Part shown: positions 1 to 12,270 of the stretch, piece by piece
How positions within the stretch are numbered: the first letter of the stretch is position 1
Layout: each line of letters begins with the position of its first letter
From: Galerina marginata
Lineage: Eukaryota; Basidiomycota; Agaricomycetes; Agaricales; Galerinaceae
Direction of reading: 5' to 3'
Assembly (NCBI GenBank): GCA_023014335.1
Contig: JAECYW010000032.1
Coordinates: 1-64,000, forward strand
DNA: 64,000 nucleotides
Notes under the pieces: model-generated
Told to the model about the DNA's origin: nothing
What the model saw: only the letters and a program-made list of their open reading frames with translations
Database searches by the model: none
Position numbers and translations under genes: made by a program

Positions 1-856
1 TGAAACTAGATAAGATAACACTCGCTTGTGGTAGCTTTTGTATGAGTTATCGTTATGCTGACGAAAAGTTGCTCCTATGTTTGTTGCGATTACCCTGATC
101 CCTGAGCAAGTAGGTATTCTTGATACTAAATTATATGGTATTATGCAACCAAGTCTGCCCCAAAGTTCTGCAAAGAATTATACAGCAGCACGATTCTTCG
201 CACATACCAACAACTTGATACAAGCTAACGCCGAACTTGAAAGAGCAGCTAATTTAGTTTGCATCCAATTAAACGCGATAGAACTTGAGATTGCTTGTGA
301 ACAAAGGGAAGTAACGACAGATTGGATATCATTTTTCAAGTGCACCTCCCACCTACGGCCACATGCGCAATTACTGATAGGAATTATAGCCGAGGCGATG
401 CTTGAGTCTTGTGTAGGAATTGTTACTCGAATCAAACTCGGATGACTTCAAGTCAGACCTATTTTTCCTCTCGTTGTACTGTTATAGAATTGCCGTACCA
501 CTTATTTGTTCAAAACCTACTGAGAGCAAAAGCTTTTTGTTTAAGTCGAACTTCGACGCGCGTCGCGAAGTTGGTGTTCAATCCTATCTTATCTTTTATG
601 TTGCTCCTGATGCTATTCCGGGCCGATAATATATTCCAATATTACTAATTATTTTAATGCGCAGTGTGCGATATTGCTCTCACTTTCTTTTCTTCTTTGG
701 AGGGTCCATCTCAGGCAGTACTGTTATCTTCAACGGCCGCCATTTCCCCTTGGCCCCTTTCAGGACTCGGAAGCGAACAACCCTTTCCACCACCTCGGTT
801 TCGAAGTTTTCACCTTCTCTCTTCTCGTCGTACGCGACTCCTCGCTGCTCACTCAA
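1..856. other. intergenic, no recognisable gene
   Basis: No supported gene is seen. A 122-codon open frame at 77-445 (+) has no family motif, no convincing intron context and no recognisable composition, so I do not annotate it. The segment just before 857 is the 5' flank of the peptidase gene and is pyrimidine-rich, as is usual for fungal promoters. Confidence 0.5.
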
Positions 857-3092
857 ATGGCTCCGCAAAGAGCACCTTACGGCACATGGAAATCTCCTAT
901 CTCTGCCGAGGCAATCACTAAAGGTGTACGTTCTTTGTTTCCTTATTTTTCCGTTCAAAACTTGCTCACGAGAGTGAGGAAACTCGCAGGTGAACGGCAT
1001 CGCGGATCTGGTCGTCGATCGGGTAACATCTGAAGTATACCATCTGGAGAGTAGACCTTCAGAGAAGGGCAGAAGTGTCCTTGTCCACACAGCTTCGAAG
1101 CGTGATGTCGTTGGGCCGGGCTGGAACGTGAGAACCTCTGTGCAAGAATACGGCGGTGCTTCGGCGATTGTGCACGATGGTGTTGCGTATTTCTCACATG
1201 TGGACGATGGGCGAGTTTATCGTATTAAGGCGGGCCAGGATCAAGAACCAGAGCCTATAACCCCAGGTGAGCGCTTGCAATGTGCCAAGTGCTCGCTTAT
1301 GGCTTGACTGATATCGTCAAAAGAAGGAAAGCCGTATCGCTATGCCAGTCTGGAACCACATCCTATTCACCCGAATCTTTTGCTATCAATACTTGAAGAT
1401 CACACTAATGATGTTCCTTCTGAAATTGTCAACACCTTAGTGGTGATCAATTCTGCCAAAAAGACTATCCAACCCTTCCTATCCGGCGCCGACTTCTATG
1501 CCATTCCAAAGTTCTCACCAAATGGACAGAAACTATCTTGGATTCAGTGGTTCCACCCCGACATGCCTTGGGAAGGCGGCGAGGTCCATGCTGCGGACGT
1601 CGTCATTGACCACGATGACATTCTATCTATAAAGAACAGCGTACATGTGGCTGGCGTACGCGAGAAGGTCGGCGCCGGGTATCCTGCCTGGGCAAACGAC
1701 GAAACTCTCATCTTCACCTCGGATGAATCAGGCTTCGTAAATTCTTGGAAGTACCACCAAGGTCGAGCTTCTCCGCTGTTTTCCGAACCTATCCAAGAAG
1801 ACTTTGGTCGTCCATTTTGGCAGCTCCATTTCTTTCCGTATGTTATTCTCGACCAAGAGGGGAAAACCGGTCTGTTTAGCGCACTAAAGGATGGTCGGGA
1901 TGTGCTGTATCTCGTGGATCTCACCGGTAATTCTAAACCGAAGCCTATTCCGACACCTTTCGTCGTGATTGACTACATTCGGGTTGTTTCTTTGGCAAAG
2001 CAAGAGGTCGTTTTCGCAGGCGAGAAGACAAACCAAGAACTTGCAATCGTTCAATGCTCGCTTGAGCCTTTGGTTGATTTGAAATTCGTTATTCTCAAAC
2101 CTGCTCACTCTGTGTCTGTTGATGGGCAGCCTCTACCATTGGACATCGTGTCTGAACCTCGCCCGATGACGCTCACTGTTCCGCCAACCAATGCACCACT
2201 TTATGTCATCTACTACCCTCCTTGGAATCCGTCTTATTCTGGCAGTAGTATCGATGGCGAGAAACCACCTTGTGTCGTCAACGTTCACGGTGGTCCAACG
2301 GGGTATACAACCCAGGGTTTGAAATGGGAAAAGCAATATTTTACTTCCCGAGGATGGGGATGGTACGTCGCCCAGAATTTATCATTTTATCAAACCTTGA
2401 GATCTGATGCCCGTCATAGGCTTGATGTGGACTATGGAGGGTCTTCAGGCTATGGGCGCAGATACATCGAAAGGCTCAGAAACAACTGGGGCATCGTCGA
2501 CGTTCATGATTGCATCCTTGCTCCACAAATTCTTTCATCTTCCCCTCATAGCCTGATCGACCCGAAGCGCCTCGTTATTCGAGGAGGCTCCGCGGGCGGC
2601 TTTACGACCCTTGCCGCCCTATCCATCGCATCAGATGTTACCGTCTTCGCTGCCGCAACATCTCTATTTGGTGTGTCAGATTTAATGAAGCTTGCAGAAT
2701 TTACGCACAAATTCGAGTCCCGATACCTCGATCATCTGATCGGCGGAACAGTAGACGAAGTACCAGAAGTATACAGAGAGAGGTCTCCAATCAATCATGC
2801 AGACAAGATTACTGTTCCGTTGCTTGTGAGTGAAGGCGTTGATTGCAGGTGCCCGGTTTCGACGCAATGGCTGATAATAATCTCTTAACAGATCATGCAG
2901 GGCGAAATTGATATGGTCGTGCCCAAGGACCAGGCGGAAGCTATCTACAAGAGCATACGAGATCGGGGAGGCGTCGTCGAGTACAAACTTTACCCAGGTG
3001 AAGGTCATGGATGGCGTCAAGAACCCAATATGAGAGATGCACTTGAACGGGAACTAGGGTTCTACCAGCGAGTTCTAGGGTTGTCGAACTAG
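857..3092 (+). CDS. S9-family prolyl oligopeptidase / acylaminoacyl-peptidase-like serine peptidase
   Basis: Predicted 663-aa alpha/beta-hydrolase peptidase of the S9 family, probably cytosolic since no signal peptide is visible. Exons by splice phase: 857-925, 990-1266, 1324-2362, 2420-2825, 2892-3092; the sum is a multiple of three. The N-terminal half reads as a beta-propeller (WIQWFHPDMPW; ANDETLIFTSDESGFVNSW). The C-terminal catalytic domain has the HGGPTGY oxyanion segment, the nucleophile motif GGSAGG (Ser), the Asp in QGEIDMVVPKDQ and the His in GEGHGW, so the triad is complete. The 57-nt intron at 2363-2419 keeps the frame open, but removing it restores the normal strand RGWGWLDVDYGG. 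S9C enzymes remove N-acylated or short N-terminal residues from peptides; the exact substrate is not deducible. The ATG at 857 is the first in frame in exon 1. Confidence 0.9.
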
Positions 3093-3349
3093 AATTTTGA
3101 ATCGTCGAATTGTATAAAATTATACCATGGTTTTACCGTCAACCTGCGGCACCGCTAGAACCCCTCAGGCTATGAAGCTCGCTAATTCTAAAAGAAGACA
3201 GTCATCCGTCGGCAAGCCTTTGCGTCATTGGCTGGCACTCTTGAGAAAACTTTGTAATCGGGCCGCCTCACTCTCTGCAGGCTACTTCGTTGTTATCAGC
3301 CCTTCCCATCTTGATCTTTCACTACGACCACACTTACTCCAAGCTCAAG

Positions 3350-5173
3350 ATGTCCGATTCGAAGAAGAGGATTCCCTATGGTAAGCCATAACATTCCTTC
3401 ACAGGCGTTCGACTGCCTCCGTGATCTCGATGCTGAGCTTTTCAACATAGTTCGTCTCGGTTCTTCTGGCCTGAAGGTATCTAAAATCATTCTGGGGTGC
3501 ATGTCCTACGGCTCTCCCGAGTGGCAAGCCTGGGTTTTGCCAGAAGAGGAGTCGATCAAACATATCAAGGCAGCGTGAGTGCGATTCGAGAGTTACTCCG
3601 CTTCTGCTCTGATCAACCTCCCTCGAGTAAGTTATGACGCTGGTATAAACACTTTTGACACTGCGAATGTACGCCATTTCTTCTTGATATTTGCACCTCC
3701 TCGGTTGTTAATTTTTATTCTTCTGATAGGCCTATTCAAATGGTCATTCTGAAATCGTCCTTGGTAAGGCGATCAAGCAACACAACCTTCCCCGCGATGA
3801 AATCGTAGTGATGTCTAAAGTGCGAAAGATCCCACATGCGCTTCTTGTAGCTCTCTTAATTAACTGCTATCCAAGGTTTTCTTTACCGTCGGAAAAACCC
3901 TCAAATCGTCATGGGTAGCCGATCCCGAGGCCGCGGGTTACGCTAACCAACACGGCTTGAGTCGCAAGGTTGGTCATCACTTTCTATTGGAGCAATTCGG
4001 ATTGCTTATCGTTCTATTTCAGCATATCTTTGAGTCAGTAAAACACAGTTTGGATCGCCTCCAGCTGGATTATATCGATGTGCTCCAATGTTAATCTTCC
4101 ATGTCGTTATTCTTGACGTTGAAAGCTTATCATGAATGATACAGGTCACCGCTTCGATCCTGATACTCCGATTTCCGAAACGGTTGGTGTTGAGAGGCTC
4201 TACGAGGACTCCCTAATTGCTGATCAAGAAACTACCTGTAGATGCAAGCACTTCACGACGTAGTTCAGGCTGGCTATGTTCGATACATTGGAATGTCGTC
4301 CTGCTGGGCTTGGCAATGTGCGTTCTACCTAAACTAATGCTGACCCAACTTGACGTTTCTTTAGTCCATGCAATGCAAAGTAGGTTTGCCGCATTGCACG
4401 GCGGTTTCTTCAGCAACTCATGTGTTCCCAGACTATGCGATCAACAATAAGTTGACCCCTTTCATTTCCATGCAAAACCACTACAACCTCATTTATCGCG
4501 AGGAAGAACGGGAGATGTTCCCGACTCTGAAAGTACGTCCAGTCCATTTTCTTTCTGGTTTCTTTGATTAGATGGGACTCATTTCATACAGTATTTCGGC
4601 GTCGGCTCGATTCCGTGGTCCCCCCTTGGCCGTGGCCTTCTTACTAGACTATTTACATCTAAGACTGACACTGTACGCGGTAAAACAGACAAGTGAGCTC
4701 CTTTCTGATTGATGTAAATTAATACCTATCTTGTCCCTCAGATATATCAATGGGTACAGCAACAACAAAGGGACTGAGGAGATCATCAATGCGTAGGGCT
4801 CACTCATCGACCGAGCAAAAATGTGACCTTCGACTTATAAATCCACAGGGTCGAGAAAATAGCCAAAACCAAGGGCATTAGCATGGCTCAAGTTACCCTC
4901 GCATGGGTCATGGCTCGTGATGGTACTTATAATCATTTTCTCTTCCTATTTACAAGCATCATGACTTGGACTTCAGGTGTTTCGGCTCCTATTGTCGGCA
5001 CGACGTCTCTTGAGAATTTAAATGACCTTCTCGGTCCGTTCTCAGTTTCCCACATTTCATGATGTCAGCGCTTATTTTAAACTTCAGGCGCAGTCGACGT
5101 GAAGCTTTCGGAGGAGGAAATTAAGGAGTTGGAAGCGCCATACCTTGCGCAGGCTGCTTTTGGCCATGTCTAG
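3350..5173 (+). CDS. aldo/keto reductase (NADP-dependent oxidoreductase)
   Basis: TIM-barrel aldo/keto reductase split into about 15 short exons; the first are 3350-3380, 3451-3574, 3632-3668, 3730-3819, 3876-3969, 4023-4089 and 4145-4182. The joined protein starts MSDSKKRIPY and contains VRLGSSGLKVSKIILGCMSY, then the catalytic Asp in TFDTAN, the Tyr in AYSNGHSE, the Lys in VMSK and the His in DVLQCHRFDPDTP, so the tetrad is intact. Further family signatures are QAGYVRYIGMSS and IPWSPLGRGLLTR; it ends AFGHV then TAG. It should reduce aldehydes or ketones with NADPH; the substrate is unknown. It follows the S9 peptidase on the same strand with about 260 bp between, so each probably has its own promoter. 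The high intron density is typical of Agaricomycetes. Confidence 0.88.
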
Positions 5174-5319
5174 ACTACTCATTCGGAGGCGCTTCAAGTT
5201 GGAAAGGCAAAATTCGAATTAAAACAAGTACACATGTAACAAAACAGAGCAATGACATGTCTATCATGAACTTGGGCAGAACGCATGCTGTGACAAGTGG
5301 TCGGACGCATCAAAATGCG

Positions 5320-5390
5320 TCGTGTATGGTGTAACGGCTAACATTACCGCCTTTCACGCGGTAGCTCGGGGTTCGATTCCCCGTACGCGA
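5320..5390 (+). tRNA. tRNA-Glu (anticodon UUC)
   Basis: A 71-nt cloverleaf. The acceptor strands TCGTGTA and TACGCGA pair with one G-T wobble. The anticodon stem ACCGC/GCGGT closes the loop CTTTCAC with anticodon TTC. The T arm contains GGTTCGATTCC. There is no intron. The T-run ATATTTTTTA just after it fits a Pol III terminator. Confidence 0.95.
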
Positions 5391-5401
5391 ATATTTTTTA
5401 G
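5391..5401 (+). terminator. Pol III T-run terminator after tRNA-Glu(UUC)
   Basis: Immediately after the tRNA 3' end the sequence runs ATATTTTTTAG; a run of six T on the sense strand is the usual RNA polymerase III stop. Confidence 0.7.
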
Positions 5402-5479
5402 CTGCTTCAAGCAATAGTTTAACCTTGGTTTGATGTGACGGTTCGAAAGGACAAGGTCGAGCGACGAACACAGCACAGG

Positions 5480-5559
5480 TCGGGTATGGTGTAACGGCTA
5501 ACATTGCCGCCTCTCATGGAGTGTTCGCGGCAGCTCGGGGTTCGATTCCCCGTACCCGA
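5480..5559 (+). tRNA. tRNA-Glu (anticodon CUC) with 9-nt intron
   Basis: Acceptor strands TCGGGTA and TACCCGA pair fully. The D arm is identical to that of the upstream tRNA-Glu. The anticodon stem is GCCGC/GCGGC, with anticodon CTC at 5513-5515 and A37 at 5516. Nine extra bases (5517-5525) sit exactly at the canonical tRNA intron site between positions 37 and 38. Removing them leaves 71 nt, the same length as the neighbour. The T arm has GGTTCGATTCC, followed by a T-run. Confidence 0.93.
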
Positions 5560-5963
5560 ATTTTTTATGTTTTCTTTGTTTTCTTTGTTGGAACTTGGAT
5601 CACTACCGCAGACAGGAGGTGGAAAAATCGAGTCTCACTCTCAATCAAGAGAAGAATTGACTCGATGCAACTTGACTTGGACAGGCTACAGTACGTATTG
5701 AGAATAAGAATTTTAGATTACAAGGAATGAACGCAAAAACTATGCTACAGAGAATCTACTGAACTCGAGACAATCTATTGCAAAAATTCGAAGATATTGG
5801 AAAGCATTGGAACTAGAAAACCAGACAAGTAACTGCGCCGCGAAAAATCGATAAAAGATATTGAACTAAAAGAAGGCAGAGGGTGAAAAAATCCAGTCTG
5901 CCGAGAAATTGAAGAAACGGTCCACAGATATGCAAATGACGGAGAAAGGACTCACATAGGATT

Positions 5964-6306
5964 CTAGAAGTTATAGTTAGGGTATTTCCTGTGCATTTCT
6001 GCCAATGCGACCCCGGCCGCGGCTTCTCTGGCTGCTCCTTCATTCCCACCTGTTCCTCTGCCATATTCAATTTCATCGACTGAAGAGAAAGCTGAGCGAG
6101 GGTCAAATCAATATCTGTCCGGCGTACCGTATACCGTACTTCTCCAATCTGGCGCATTCAGCGGGCCACTCCATGTCGACTCGTACCTAACTTGTTGGCG
6201 AAGGTGCTGGCAAAAGTTGTTGAGGCGAGTGCGGTAATCTAAAATGTATTAGAATTGAACAACAAGTGGAAGAGGAGGAGGGCGACTGACGTCGTGGCTC
6301 AGCCAT
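5964..6306 (-). CDS. small double-stranded-RNA-binding domain protein
   Basis: An 80-aa protein from three exons: 6306-6291, 6238-6128 and 6079-5964, separated by 52- and 48-nt introns; the sum is 81 codons with stop. It starts MAEPRHYRTRLNNFCQ, continues with the aromatic stretch YESTWSGPLNAPDWRSTVYV and ends GRGTGGNEGAAREAAAG then VALAEMHRKYPNYNF. The pattern (alpha1 with LNNFCQ, three beta strands, then G-x-G-G-x-x-x-x-A-A-x-x-A-A with an alanine-rich final helix) fits a single dsRNA-binding motif filling the whole protein. Lysines usual in the final helix are partly replaced by Gly-Asn-Glu and Arg. Upstream in-frame sequence could extend the N terminus, but the ATG at 6306 is the simplest start. 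Its partner (RNA silencing, editing or RNase) is unknown. Confidence 0.75.
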
Positions 6307-9300
6307 AACGCTACGGTGTTGCGATTTTTGAAGAAGACTTTTTGGAGATGGTGGAGATGGGTTGTTAGAGACAGACTCTTCGTTCTGCGTTCCATCTTTA
6401 AATGGCCAGGAGCCATGATTATAGATATACCTGCGTTTTGCCACAGCAGTTGCCTAGCGGGGTTTATAATACATTTTTTCTTCCCGAAATCGTAGAATGG
6501 AGTGCAGATCACAGCCGTAATTACACTCGATTTCCCGAGTAGACTTGAATTTTTTTCGGCTCCAGTCTTGACAACGGCATTTCTATACCCTTGAGTCATT
6601 TTCTTTTGTAAATGTTTCCAGGGCTCTACTTGACTCTCAACAGCATGCAGCGCGAGGTGGACAGAAAGGGAAACGACACGGGTTTTCGATACATTTTGAC
6701 CAAGCCCGAGGGAGGAGAAGAATTTTATCGAAAAATGGGGCTATGATAAAGGTGGCGGAATGGATTAACTCAAGGAGCCTGGTCCTTGCCCGTCGTGCAG
6801 CGTTTGGTGCGTCCAATGGCGTGGCCTCAAGCCCATAGGCGAGTTGGTCGGTAAATCAGACAAAGATCTCCCCCACAATGCATCCCATTGATTAGTAGCC
6901 CATAGGGATATGGTCCAACAAGCTGTCAGATACAGTTTGGAAGCTTAAAGGTTTATTTTCCGTTTTCGTTTGACATTCAACTGCACAGCTTTGTTGATGA
7001 GCGCTCTCGGACGATCAAGTAGTAGGCGCCCGGGTGGGTGTCACAACGCTTTTTATCGAAACAATCACCGTATCATCCGGAAATCCTGACAAGGTTTAGC
7101 ATACAGGAAACGGTGATAAAATTCACCCCTGAGAAACAGAACAGGACCAACGGTAAGAACGTCGGAGTTGACAAGGAATGTAGCTGTATCCGCAGTGCAA
7201 GACTCCGAGGACTTACGATGCCAGGAGAATGGATGTTGAGGTAATCCATTCAAGGCGGAGTTGAGCCTCAGTAATTTTAATCAATGCGTCCACTTCAAAC
7301 CCTAGGAAGTACTAGCAGTGCGAGTATCCTACTGACATTAGATCCGGTCTTTGAGCCGTGATACGTAGATTAGGATTGGCAAGCTATAGGGAATGGAACT
7401 GAGTTCAGGAAACGGAAAGGAGATCCGAGGGATTCAATCGACGAGGGCGTATTGGCTCACCCAAAATCGTCGGGGGCTGAGCGCTGAGCAGGATCAAGTG
7501 GAGGACAGGAATGGATCATGGCGACATAAGTTGGTTACCACAGAAGCCGCCGAGCCCGAATGCCTCGTTAACGAAAGTTACCGGAGGGGATGATAAAAAT
7601 TGTGAGGCCCTGACACTAGGAGGATGGGTTGGCCAAATCGACCTCCGATATTTTGAGTCACCAGGCGATATCAGTAATATAGGTGGATTGATAACGCAAA
7701 GGTGAGCACAGATATACGATTTTAGCAGTGCTCAGAGCCAATACGCAAAACACGAGGTTCATGTTCGATCATGTCGGTCCTCCCAGAGGTCAGGTTGCTC
7801 TTACAGGTTGAGCGAAATGTGAGGCAGAGGTGCGTGACAATGAGGCACGATGCATGAATTTTGAATATTCCCACGAGGTTATGTGTCACTCCTATTCCAC
7901 TGAACAGGCCTTTCTGAATCAAACCTCCTCCATCATCACTATTTTACCCGTTGAACATCCTTTTAAGGAGATACCGAAGGGGATTCGCTACTAAACAGCA
8001 TATTTAACGGTAAAATGTCGATTCTAGTATGGTTATAAATTGAAGGCGTCGATCTGGACACGAACTTTCCAAACACACGAACCCTGGTGCGATGTATTCC
8101 TCTGAGAGCAGGGGCATATACCAGATACTAATAGTTAATCTATTATGGCCTACTCTTCCGCCGCTGTTAGAGCCGTCCTTACCGCGATTTCCCCAAGTAG
8201 CGAGAATGGCTGGCAGTGAATTCACGGCGTCCAAATTTCAAAGTTAACGAAGGAGGTGCTAATCCTGCTAGCAAGTTTGTTGGCTGAAGAAGGTAAGCAA
8301 TCTTTCTCGCGTCATCCGTGCTCGATAATCGATTCATAGTCAGGACGTTGCTTCAGTTCAAAAAATTCTAATTCGTCATACGGAACGTAACTAAATGGCC
8401 ATCCACGTTTACGAGCATGGTGCCCATCCTGAATGAAACATTCATCCCCATTTTGTCTCAAATCGCGACACTGGGCTAGCAACTTTATGCCACAATCAAC
8501 TTTCTTCTTTGGTCAATAAGTACACAAACAACTCGTGTCCCATTGGAAATTGAGGTGGGGTGCTATATTGCTCCGTTGAATCTTTTTTAGTCTGAGAAAT
8601 CCTGTGACTAGCGCAGAGCAAGTCATTGACATCCCCATTGAGTCTATTCTAACTCAAGGCTCGTTTCGTGTGCATATCAAACCCCCAGAACACGCAATAT
8701 GGACACAACTCCTCCCACGAAAGTATTTCGTAGTGGCGCACCCACCCACCTGCTCCCGAGTTCCGTCATCTTTGGGTCAGTTTCCATTCATTCTTTTGTG
8801 TTTTCGTTATTCTTTCGGAATCGCTTCTCGATTGGCTGTTCTTTCTCTACCCTTTAGATATCTACAGATGTGCTCGGGCTTCGGTCATGTTTTATTCTGC
8901 CAAGATAGTCGCGACCCTCCCTGCATATTTGGCGGTCTCGGTCCTCGATTCTGCTTTCGTATTGTGCGGTGGAACCGGCAACAAGCGCCCGCGTCCCTTG
9001 CCCGCGCCTCCTGAAATCCTGATTTTACGGGTCTCGGGCCTGAAGTATGCGGCGACTGCCCTTGTCGTTTCTTTTTTCTCCAAAAGCGAATCTTCCGTTT
9101 TGGATATTCTGCTTTAGTTTTCATTCTGACGGTGCCACACCGACAACACTAGGACCAGGTCTTATTATAATTATAATGCTGTGACCTTGCTTGACGCCAC
9201 ACGATTATGATAACACCTTGTTTTTTACGTCCAAAGCTCAAGCTTAAATTCTACTTTCCTGAGCTTTCTTCTTGGTTTTGAGCTGCTTGATCTATGGTTG

Positions 9301-12270
9301 AGTCTAATCTTAACCCTCACTACCTCACTACATACCAACACCTGGATATTTGGAATCGACACAGGTTAGGAATACAGCCTCCTTTTTTCCTGGCCTACAT
9401 ATAATTTAATTGGTATACATCCGGTGTAGACCTGCTACCACGGTCGCCTCTTCCAGACCCTCAAAAGAAAGAGATTTATATCATCCTCCAGGCCCTTTCG
9501 ACTCCTAAGCCGGCGGCCAACGGTTTCAGGGTCAGCATGGATTCGGAGCAAGTTAAGGGACCCTCGCGCCCCAATATTTGCGCTGCCCACGGCATGAACA
9601 ACGTAGGGGAACTGTGGCTCGACGAGTGCAGCCTGACAATTCTGTGCTGCCTCACCCAATGTAGGCACTCTGTCATCGCTGACAGTCCGATTCCTCCTTA
9701 ATATATCCAATTCCTAGTCACCGCAAACTGGAGTCGCCAGCGACCTCTGGGACTAACACTCTCAAGGCCTGCTGACCGAGTGCCGGGTCCGACATATATT
9801 CTGGGGTTCAGAAACTCTAGTAAAGCGCAATATAAATGCTCTACATATTCGTGTCACCGTCTCCGAACTTGTCCGTTCATGGGAAACCGAAATTTGGAGG
9901 TTAGCGCTTAACTTCACTCCACCCGCGTCCCGGTTGATGATTGTTGATATTTTCCTGCCGTTAGAGCACCCAAGTCTTCCATTCCTGAATCACAATAACC
10001 ACAGTCAAGGAAGAGGGTCCAGATGAAGAACATGAATGTGGATTAGATCGGAGAGTCTGACTCCTGAGTACTGCATTCTCATCGTTCCCAACCAGAATCT
10101 GACTTGCTCGAGCTACACGAGCACCGCCGATTGACCCACCAGCGTCCCGTTATCCGTCCAGTGCTGCCTTTGTGGTTTATGGGATCTCCTCCTTCCCTTT
10201 CCTTGTGTGGAATCGCATGGCTACCTGGGAGTCTTCGTCTTTTGTTTCAATGGTATTTTTACGAATTGAACAGAGAGATTCCGCCAACCCAGGAGAAATT
10301 GTGTGCATTTCGTCACCAGCTCGGACTGCGGTTCTGCTTATTCTTCGAGGCTCACTCTGCTACCAATTTGAATGGTGAGTCACAATTTACCAATGCAGAT
10401 TTAGGGTCTCTAGATTGTATCTTCGCCTTTTGGGATTTATGCGCTTTTGTCCTTCACGTTCGCTAGCTCTTGCAGTTGGTACACCCTGCACTGTCCTCGG
10501 CGCTTTACAATTGCAAGGCTGAAGGCTTGTCGCCAACTCCAGCTCCGTTCTTTGCCCATCTGGAGCCAAAGTCAAACGATTTATCGCAGTCTACATTATC
10601 TACATTCGCCTCGACTTTCTTAAATAAAATTTCTGCGGAGCCGTAGTTTCCCTGTATGTCATTGACTGGGTCTTGTCCTTCTGGTCGAGCACCGAGTTAA
10701 CACTATCTTCGATTGGTCGTGCTTAGGATGAGGGTCAAACCGCTGCGTACTCCGACCTCTTCAGACGGGCTTTGCCCTTCTGGCTTTACGACCACCTATT
10801 CAATCGAGGTTTATTTAATTCAGTCGAGTTTATTTCATTCAGCTCGACTCGGATATTTCAACAGACCCATGAACGGACACCGTACATACCCATCCTACTG
10901 TATGACAATTGTTATTTGTGAGAATATCTCCTTAACTTCCCCGTTTCACCAAGACTCCTTCCTGTCTGACAACTTGCGCGCAGGCAGATTCAGAGTCACT
11001 ATGTACCTGCGGAGCCAGCGGAACATCCCCCTATTCAAAGCCCACTGGCACACCGGCATTCATCTATCTTTATCCTTATCGCGATTCTGCACCCCTCATC
11101 GTTATCCAGCTTCGCCATCTATGTGCCTCGGGATGCAGGGTGAGTGCACTGAACCTCCGTGCTCCACGCTCCGATCTAAATTCGTTCTTCTTTTCATCGA
11201 CATCATGATCAGCGGGGACCCTTCTCTGATCGAAGGCCTCCCCACCACTATGATCGCATCGTCTATCGTCATCTCGCATTCATTCGAAACGCAAAACTCA
11301 AAACTCAAAACTCAGATTTCCAGGCCTTCCGCCTTTCACCGTTCCCGAGCCATCAGCAATATAGATAGCAGCCCTAGGGCTGTATCATCCTCATTTTGAT
11401 CATTCTGCATCATCATCATCATCATCATTTGCCTATGCACGAGAAGGTAGCCCAACTCCGACCTCGGGAGGTTTGGAATTGACTTATGGTATCGTACCTC
11501 GGGACATCGACCACCAGTTGGTCGCCAAGTCCACTGCGAACTCCCGAGCTACCATTAATTTTAATATCAATTCTGAGGGAGGGGTGGGCCGCCCGTGTAC
11601 TTATAATCTGTATTGAGTAAAAATAATTGGGTACCTTTTTACAGCCGAACCAAATCATTGTTCGGTATCGTATAAGGCAAATGTATGTACTATGCCCACA
11701 AACAGACTCTGATCTCTCCACTTCCTGCATAGCAGTAGCGGACCAATATTGGGCCCTGCCCTAATCAAGCCAACAAAGTGCGGTTCTCTAGGCCCACAAA
11801 ACACATCGTTTCATCGCGGCTGGGACGTCTGGCTTAAGCTGAGAATCGAAGTCATAGTCTGACCATGGTTAAAGTTGGTCCGCGTCGGACTGTTGATATC
11901 AGACACTGTTGGCAGTAACACCCCGAGTGCGGTGATAATTTGATTCAGCCGGCTTAAGCAGTGCCTCTTGTTCCTCTCGGCTGAGTATAGAGATAACTTT
12001 ACCTGATCGGTAAGCTACTCCGAGTCGGTGTGCGGGATTTATGCCATAGAACCTTTCTAGTTGCCCGTTGCAGTGCAGGCAGGGCTGGGTAGTTGGGTTC
12101 GAACTTCGAACATTAGTATTATGTAACAATACGAGCGAATTTCGCGCACCTGGTACTGCGTTAAGCCATTGAGCTATTGACTATTTAAGCACGCAGTGCA
12201 CTGTAAATTTGTGTTGAGGGAGCAGGAAATGTCGATTGTATTCGTCCCATGAGAATAAGAAGCGAAAAGA
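6307..12270. other. gene-poor 6-kb stretch
   Basis: I found no gene I can support. Open frames at 8604-9014, 8887-9117, 9435-9710 (-), 10104-10466 and 10713-11399 lack family motifs, and exon joining did not give a coherent protein. The stretch includes the simple repeats AAAACTC x3 near 11287 and CAT x7 at 11408-11428. It may be decayed repeat or intergenic DNA. Confidence 0.4.
11408..11428 (+). repeat. (CAT)7 microsatellite
   Basis: Seven consecutive CAT trinucleotides, a simple microsatellite with no surrounding coding frame. Confidence 0.9.

Noticed and set aside
77..445. 122-codon frame near the window start
   Set aside because: No motif, no conserved context, and a long antisense frame overlaps it.
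8604..9117. Overlapping open frames that might be joined into a small membrane protein starting MDTTPPTKVF
   Set aside because: The candidate intron does not give compatible phases and there is no recognisable family.
10713..11399. 228-codon open frame on the + strand
   Set aside because: No family motif, repetitive 3' end (AAAACTC iterations) and several overlapping open frames; looks like chance.
12095..12176. tRNA-like element on the minus strand: box A-like TAGCTCAATGG and box B-like GTTCGAACCC
   Set aside because: The putative acceptor and T-stem strands do not pair, and no plausible anticodon arm forms. It could be a decayed tRNA or SINE head, but I cannot support it.
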